A stretch of 8,189 nt of DNA from NCBI GenBank assembly GCA_045642485.1, contig JAZUIV010000047.1:1-8189 (forward strand), given 5' to 3'. A program made the translations under genes and the position numbers. This DNA is from Cacconaster sp045642485. GTDB taxonomy: Bacteria > Bacteroidota > Bacteroidia > Bacteroidales > UBA932. Shown piece by piece: positions 5,488 through 8,189 of the stretch (positions are counted from its first letter, which is position 1; each line of letters opens with the position of its first letter). The notes below the pieces were generated by a model. The model was not told the DNA's origin. It worked only from the letters and a program-made list of their open reading frames with translations, and did no database searches.

Positions 5488-6006
5488 ATGAAAAAAGTCT
5501 CATTTTCAATGTTGATGCTCATCGGAGCATTGTTGGCAATGTCGTGCAGAAAAGACGGCAATAACGAGAATCCGGAAACCGAAGAAGTAACCAAGATTGC
5601 CGACTACCTGTATGAATATACGGCTGAAGGCTACGGCACCGAGGCTCCTGCAGCACTTCTGACAGACGACGGTCCTGTGGCATTCGGCTGCAGTGCGGTC
5701 AGAAACGGCAATTTTTTCGGAAGGAATCTCGACCTCAGCATAAACGAAATCTGTGAATTCATAGTAAGGACCAAAGCCACTGAGACCCGCAAGCACGCAT
5801 CAATCGGTGTGGCCAATCCGGTATTCCGAAACATTACGAATGAAAAAGTCCATGCAGGACTTACAAAAGAGGAGCTGAATTTTATCCCGTGGATGACAAT
5901 GGACGGCATAAATGATGCCGGACTGGTGTGTAACATCAATGTCGTGAATATGTATGACATTGAGAAGAACATGCACACTCACACCAACCCGGCAAGCCTC
6001 AGATAA
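5488..6006 (+). CDS. N-terminal half of the amide hydrolase: lipoprotein signal and catalytic cysteine
   Basis: 172 residues. The N-terminus is a lipoprotein signal (KK, hydrophobic stretch, LLAMSC) with the lipidated cysteine at C20, followed by a hydrophilic tether. The Ntn block is GCSAVRNGNFFGRNLDL: C68 is the expected nucleophile, with R79 and D82 three apart as in choloylglycine-hydrolase/C45-type enzymes. Maturation would normally expose C68 by cleavage before it, which would also release the enzyme from its lipid anchor (inference). The later MDGINDAGLVCNINVVNM (about 137-154) is the family's central strand with the DG-N-GL signature. Related enzymes hydrolyse linear amides such as bile-salt conjugates, penicillin V or N-acyl amides. 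Nothing here fixes the substrate. Confidence 0.75.
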   Translation: MKKVSFSMLMLIGALLAMSCRKDGNNENPETEEVTKIADYLYEYTAEGYGTEAPAALLTDDGPVAFGCSAVRNGNFFGRNLDLSINEICEFIVRTKATETRKHASIGVANPVFRNITNEKVHAGLTKEELNFIPWMTMDGINDAGLVCNINVVNMYDIEKNMHTHTNPASLR

Positions 6007-6662
6007 TGGTTATGAATCTGGTACGCGCCCTACTTGACAATTGCGGCAGCGTGGCCCAGGCAAAGGAATTCATCAACAATCACGACATCACCCCTATCCC
6101 TGCAGAACTGGTAGAATTGTGGGACGGACATATCATGATTGCAAACGCAGACAATACGGTGATAGTCGAGTTCACGGGAGACAAGGGTTCGGAAGTAAAG
6201 TTTATCGAGACAAACATTATGACCAACTTCTACAATCATCTGTATGAAGCTGCCGGAGATTATCCTCAGCACGCTTGCGGCGTGGAGAGATATGACATCC
6301 TCAAGGCCAATTATGAAGGAAGCAACACTATGCAGGGAATGTGGGAGCTTATGAAGAAGGTGCAATACACCCAGGCATACAAGGAGTCAACCGAGCCTTT
6401 CTGGTGCTCTGATTACTATGACGTCATCCCCTCATTCGACGAGCATCCTCGGGAGTACTGGACAAAGGAAAAGGTTCTTGAGCAGGAGATGCCTGAAATC
6501 GAGGTTGAGGCTTTCAAGGTGTATGAGAAAACCGGAGAATACGACCCTGAACTGAATCTGTGGCTCACCGCACACAACAGCATCTACGATATTGCCAAAA
6601 AAACTTTGTGGGTGACAGTCCGCGAGAAGTACGAGAAGCATTATGAATTCAAACTTAATTGA
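6006..6662 (+). CDS. C-terminal half of the amide hydrolase, out of frame
   Basis: 218 residues beginning at an ATG that overlaps the preceding stop as TAATG, so translational coupling is possible, but there is no signal peptide. LVRALLDNCGSVAQAKEFI is the family's helix after the catalytic half. TNFYNHLYE (N74) and GVERYDIL (R95) are candidates for the conserved Asn and Arg of the Ntn active site. The end, NSIYDIAKKTLWVTVREKYEKHYEF, resembles the terminal beta segment of the fold. On its own it lacks the nucleophile and should be inactive. It is most simply the second part of a broken gene rather than a separate gene. Confidence 0.65.
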   Translation: MVMNLVRALLDNCGSVAQAKEFINNHDITPIPAELVELWDGHIMIANADNTVIVEFTGDKGSEVKFIETNIMTNFYNHLYEAAGDYPQHACGVERYDILKANYEGSNTMQGMWELMKKVQYTQAYKESTEPFWCSDYYDVIPSFDEHPREYWTKEKVLEQEMPEIEVEAFKVYEKTGEYDPELNLWLTAHNSIYDIAKKTLWVTVREKYEKHYEFKLN

Positions 6663-6710
6663 AAACGCACAGGCAATCCAAGCATATAAGGCCTAAGTGA
6701 ACATTAAAAA

Positions 6711-6718
6711 TAGCTTTG
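6711..6718 (+). promoter_or_regulatory. -7 promoter element for the amidohydrolase
   Basis: TAGCTTTG matches TAnnTTTG and ends 22 bases before the ATG at 6741, in the 78-base gap after the hydrolase. The -33 region is unclear. A separate promoter means this gene need not depend on readthrough from the broken gene. Confidence 0.6.
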
Positions 6719-6740
6719 TGGAAGAAAAAACAATTTTAAT

Positions 6741-8189
6741 ATGAATAAGAAAATTAACCTCCAACTTATCGCGGTTGCATGTGCAATTATCGTAGCCGGA
6801 CTGTTTGTCGGCTGTCAGAAATCGGAAGACCCTGATGATTCATTGTCGGACAGGGATCTTGCGGTTTATGGCAAAATCTTCACGGCAGACCAGTCTGAGT
6901 CTATTGCCGAAGCATTTGTCGTAAAGGACGGTAAGTTCGTATACGTGGGCTCGAAAGCCGGAGCTGCAAAATATATCACTTCCGATATGCCGGTCGTTGA
7001 CTATACCGGCAAGGGCCTTGTCATCCCCGGCTGCACCGAAGGTCACGGGCATTTCATAGGAGTGGAAGGCGTCGCGACTATGCTCCCTGGATTCAAGGCA
7101 ACCTATGAAGAACTGGTCAGCACAGTCATCCCACAAAAGATGAAATCAAACCCAGGCCCTTTCGTTTCTTTCGGATGGGCTACGGAGAAGGTGCAGAAAG
7201 ACAATCAGACTGACTATGCCGGAACACTTGATAAAATATCGACGGATTATCCCATAATACTTATTGACGGTGGCGGCCACAATGCCCTGTGCAATACTCT
7301 TGCGCTGAAAAAAGCCGGACTTCTCAAGGATAACGGCGAGAAGTTGATGGATGTTCGTGGAGGAGACATCCTTACCTTGGGCGAAACAGCGAAACCTACC
7401 GGCTATGTAACCGATGAAGTCATACCTTACGTTGTAAACAAGGCCGTAGGCGCCCTTCTCGATGATGCCCAGTACCGTCAGGCTTGTATCAACGCAGTAA
7501 ATGCCCTCAATGAGCGAGGCTTCACCTGTTATCTGGATGCCGCAACCAACTATCTGGATGAAGAGGCCAGAGCCTACAAGTATGCCTATGACCTGGACCA
7601 GTCGGGAGAATTCACGGTCAATATGATAGGATTCTACAACATCCGCAGCTATGACTGGGGATTCCCGAAAGGAAGGCCTATGCCTGAAACTGTTAAAAAG
7701 AGACTTGATTACATCAGCACACTCGTAGGCAAGTATACCAGCCGTCACGTCATAGCAAATGGAGTGAAACTTTTCGCCGATGGGGTTACTGAAACTGGTA
7801 CAGGTTGGATAAGCAAGGAATATTCGATGGACCTTCCTGCCGACAAAAAGCACGGCAACATCATCTGGGAGCAGGAAGAGTTGGATGCTATCGTTTCCGC
7901 GTCCAATGAGAGAGGCTTCCCTGTCCACACCCATACTTTCGGAGATCTGGCCTGCGAGGCTGTCATCAGTGCATATTGCGCCTCCCGCACGGCTTCCTCG
8001 CTGACAGTACCCAATTCGCTTGCTCACGTGAGAAACATTATGAATAAGGATATCGCACGCTGTGCGGAAAACGACATCCTCATCGCATCCAATATCATCT
8101 GGCACGTAGGGGATCCCGATTGGGCTATGCCTTATCTTGCCCATATTCCAAAAGATATTTATGAAAGCGGCTATCCGATGAAATCGCTG
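6741..8189 (+). CDS. YtcJ-like amidohydrolase (amidohydrolase family 3) lipoprotein, cut by the right edge
   Basis: 483 codons are open from ATG 6741 to the last base with no stop, so the 3' end is outside the window. The N-terminus is a lipoprotein signal (NKK, hydrophobic core, LFVGC) with C25 lipidated. The mature start CQKSEDPDDS is acidic, as in many surface-exported Bacteroidota lipoproteins. A small beta domain (LAVYGKIFTAD, FVVKDGKFVYVGS) precedes a metal-binding TIM-barrel domain. Candidate ligands are H102 and H104 in PGCTEGHGH (families usually have PGxxDxHxH), K343 in GVKLFADG, H398 in VHTHTFGD and H429 in LAHVR. The order and KLFADG motif indicate the YtcJ/NfdA type, whose members hydrolyse N-substituted amides or formamides. 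The substrate is not known. It follows the broken amide hydrolase in the same orientation, and both are predicted envelope lipoproteins. Typical full length is about 530-600 residues, so roughly 50-120 are missing. Confidence 0.88.
   Translation, partial: MNKKINLQLIAVACAIIVAGLFVGCQKSEDPDDSLSDRDLAVYGKIFTADQSESIAEAFVVKDGKFVYVGSKAGAAKYITSDMPVVDYTGKGLVIPGCTEGHGHFIGVEGVATMLPGFKATYEELVSTVIPQKMKSNPGPFVSFGWATEKVQKDNQTDYAGTLDKISTDYPIILIDGGGHNALCNTLALKKAGLLKDNGEKLMDVRGGDILTLGETAKPTGYVTDEVIPYVVNKAVGALLDDAQYRQACINAVNALNERGFTCYLDAATNYLDEEARAYKYAYDLDQSGEFTVNMIGFYNIRSYDWGFPKGRPMPETVKKRLDYISTLVGKYTSRHVIANGVKLFADGVTETGTGWISKEYSMDLPADKKHGNIIWEQEELDAIVSASNERGFPVHTHTFGDLACEAVISAYCASRTASSLTVPNSLAHVRNIMNKDIARCAENDILIASNIIWHVGDPDWAMPYLAHIPKDIYESGYPMKSL

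Larger units (their letters stand above)
5488..6662 (+). pseudogene. Frameshifted Ntn-type linear amide C-N hydrolase lipoprotein
   Basis: Two adjacent frames together make one family-like protein of about 391 residues. The first frame ends HTHTNPASLR-stop at 6004-6006. The downstream frame, read backwards past its ATG, continues as NP-GKPQIMVMNLVRALLDNC. Loss of one base in the C run at 5988-5990 (ancestral ACC AAC CCN GGC AAG) explains the break exactly. Similarity appears continuous across the join and both halves keep conserved residues, so the break is recent, a sequencing error or strain variation. If real, the nucleophile half would be exported without the C-terminal half. Confidence 0.75.

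Noticed and set aside
5980..6008. Programmed -1 ribosomal frameshift in the amide hydrolase
   Set aside because: There is no X-XXY-YYZ slippery heptamer at the junction (AAC CCG GCA) and no evident downstream stimulatory stem. Loss of one base in the C run is simpler.
7146..8144. Long antisense frame of 332 codons
   Set aside because: It lies wholly opposite the amidohydrolase frame, which has a lipoprotein signal and ordered metal motifs. The antisense product has no recognisable domain and no promoter, and antisense openness is a codon-use effect.
1..8189. CRISPR array, tRNA, rRNA, insertion sequence or reverse transcriptase (retron)
   Set aside because: No regularly spaced repeat array, tRNA-like cloverleaf, transposase or reverse transcriptase motif was found on either strand. 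The structured segment at 2538-2645 has no reverse transcriptase beside it.

Overview
The window looks like a Bacteroidales chromosome (Bacteroides, Alistipes or Prevotella relatives). Most upstream regions carry the Bacteroidota -7 element TAnnTTTG (TATATTTG, TAACTTTG, TATATTTG, TAGCTTTG) and lack a Shine-Dalgarno sequence. Two genes encode lipoproteins with Bacteroidota-style signal peptides, and the left-hand genes belong to families common on Bacteroides mobile islands. All genes I accept are on the + strand. No rRNA, tRNA, CRISPR array or complete transposase or integrase is visible.

Left part (1-2731): what looks like the edge of a mobile or accessory island. It opens with a DUF3987-like protein (68-1135, possibly continuing off the left edge). 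A 23-bp inverted repeat built of TGCACTTTC-type units follows (1151-1226), then a promoter and a YhcG/DUF1016-family PDDEXK nuclease (1297-2484). The next 499 bases (2485-2983) hold no convincing gene. They do contain a candidate structured RNA or oriT-like element (2538-2645), a doubtful 45-codon ORF, a good rho-independent terminator (2695-2730), a TTGACA/TGTCAA inverted repeat, one copy of a dispersed repeat and the promoter of the next operon.

Middle (2948-3673): a compact toxin-first type II toxin-antitoxin operon (HigB/RelE-like Gp49 toxin plus XRE antitoxin, 11-base overlap), driven by a near-consensus TTTG-N19-TAACTTTG promoter and closed by a weak terminator.

Right part (3741-8189): metabolic genes. 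A dihydropyrimidine-dehydrogenase-like protein (3764-5209) joins an N-terminal eight-cysteine Fe-S domain, normally found in PreT/DPD, directly to a PreA-type FMN domain and two C-terminal [4Fe-4S] motifs. The FAD/NADPH module is absent. Next comes an Ntn-type linear amide hydrolase lipoprotein split by a one-base frameshift (5488-6662), then a YtcJ-like amidohydrolase lipoprotein that runs off the right edge (6741 onward). The last two have separate promoters, sit 78 bp apart and are both predicted to lie outside the cytoplasm, so they may act on related amide substrates. That link is inference.

The points most worth following up are the PreA fusion without a flavin/NADPH module, the single-base break in the amide hydrolase, the candidate structured element at 2538-2645, the iteron-like inverted repeat after the DUF3987-like gene, and the 25-bp repeat shared by the upstream regions of the toxin operon and the amide hydrolase.
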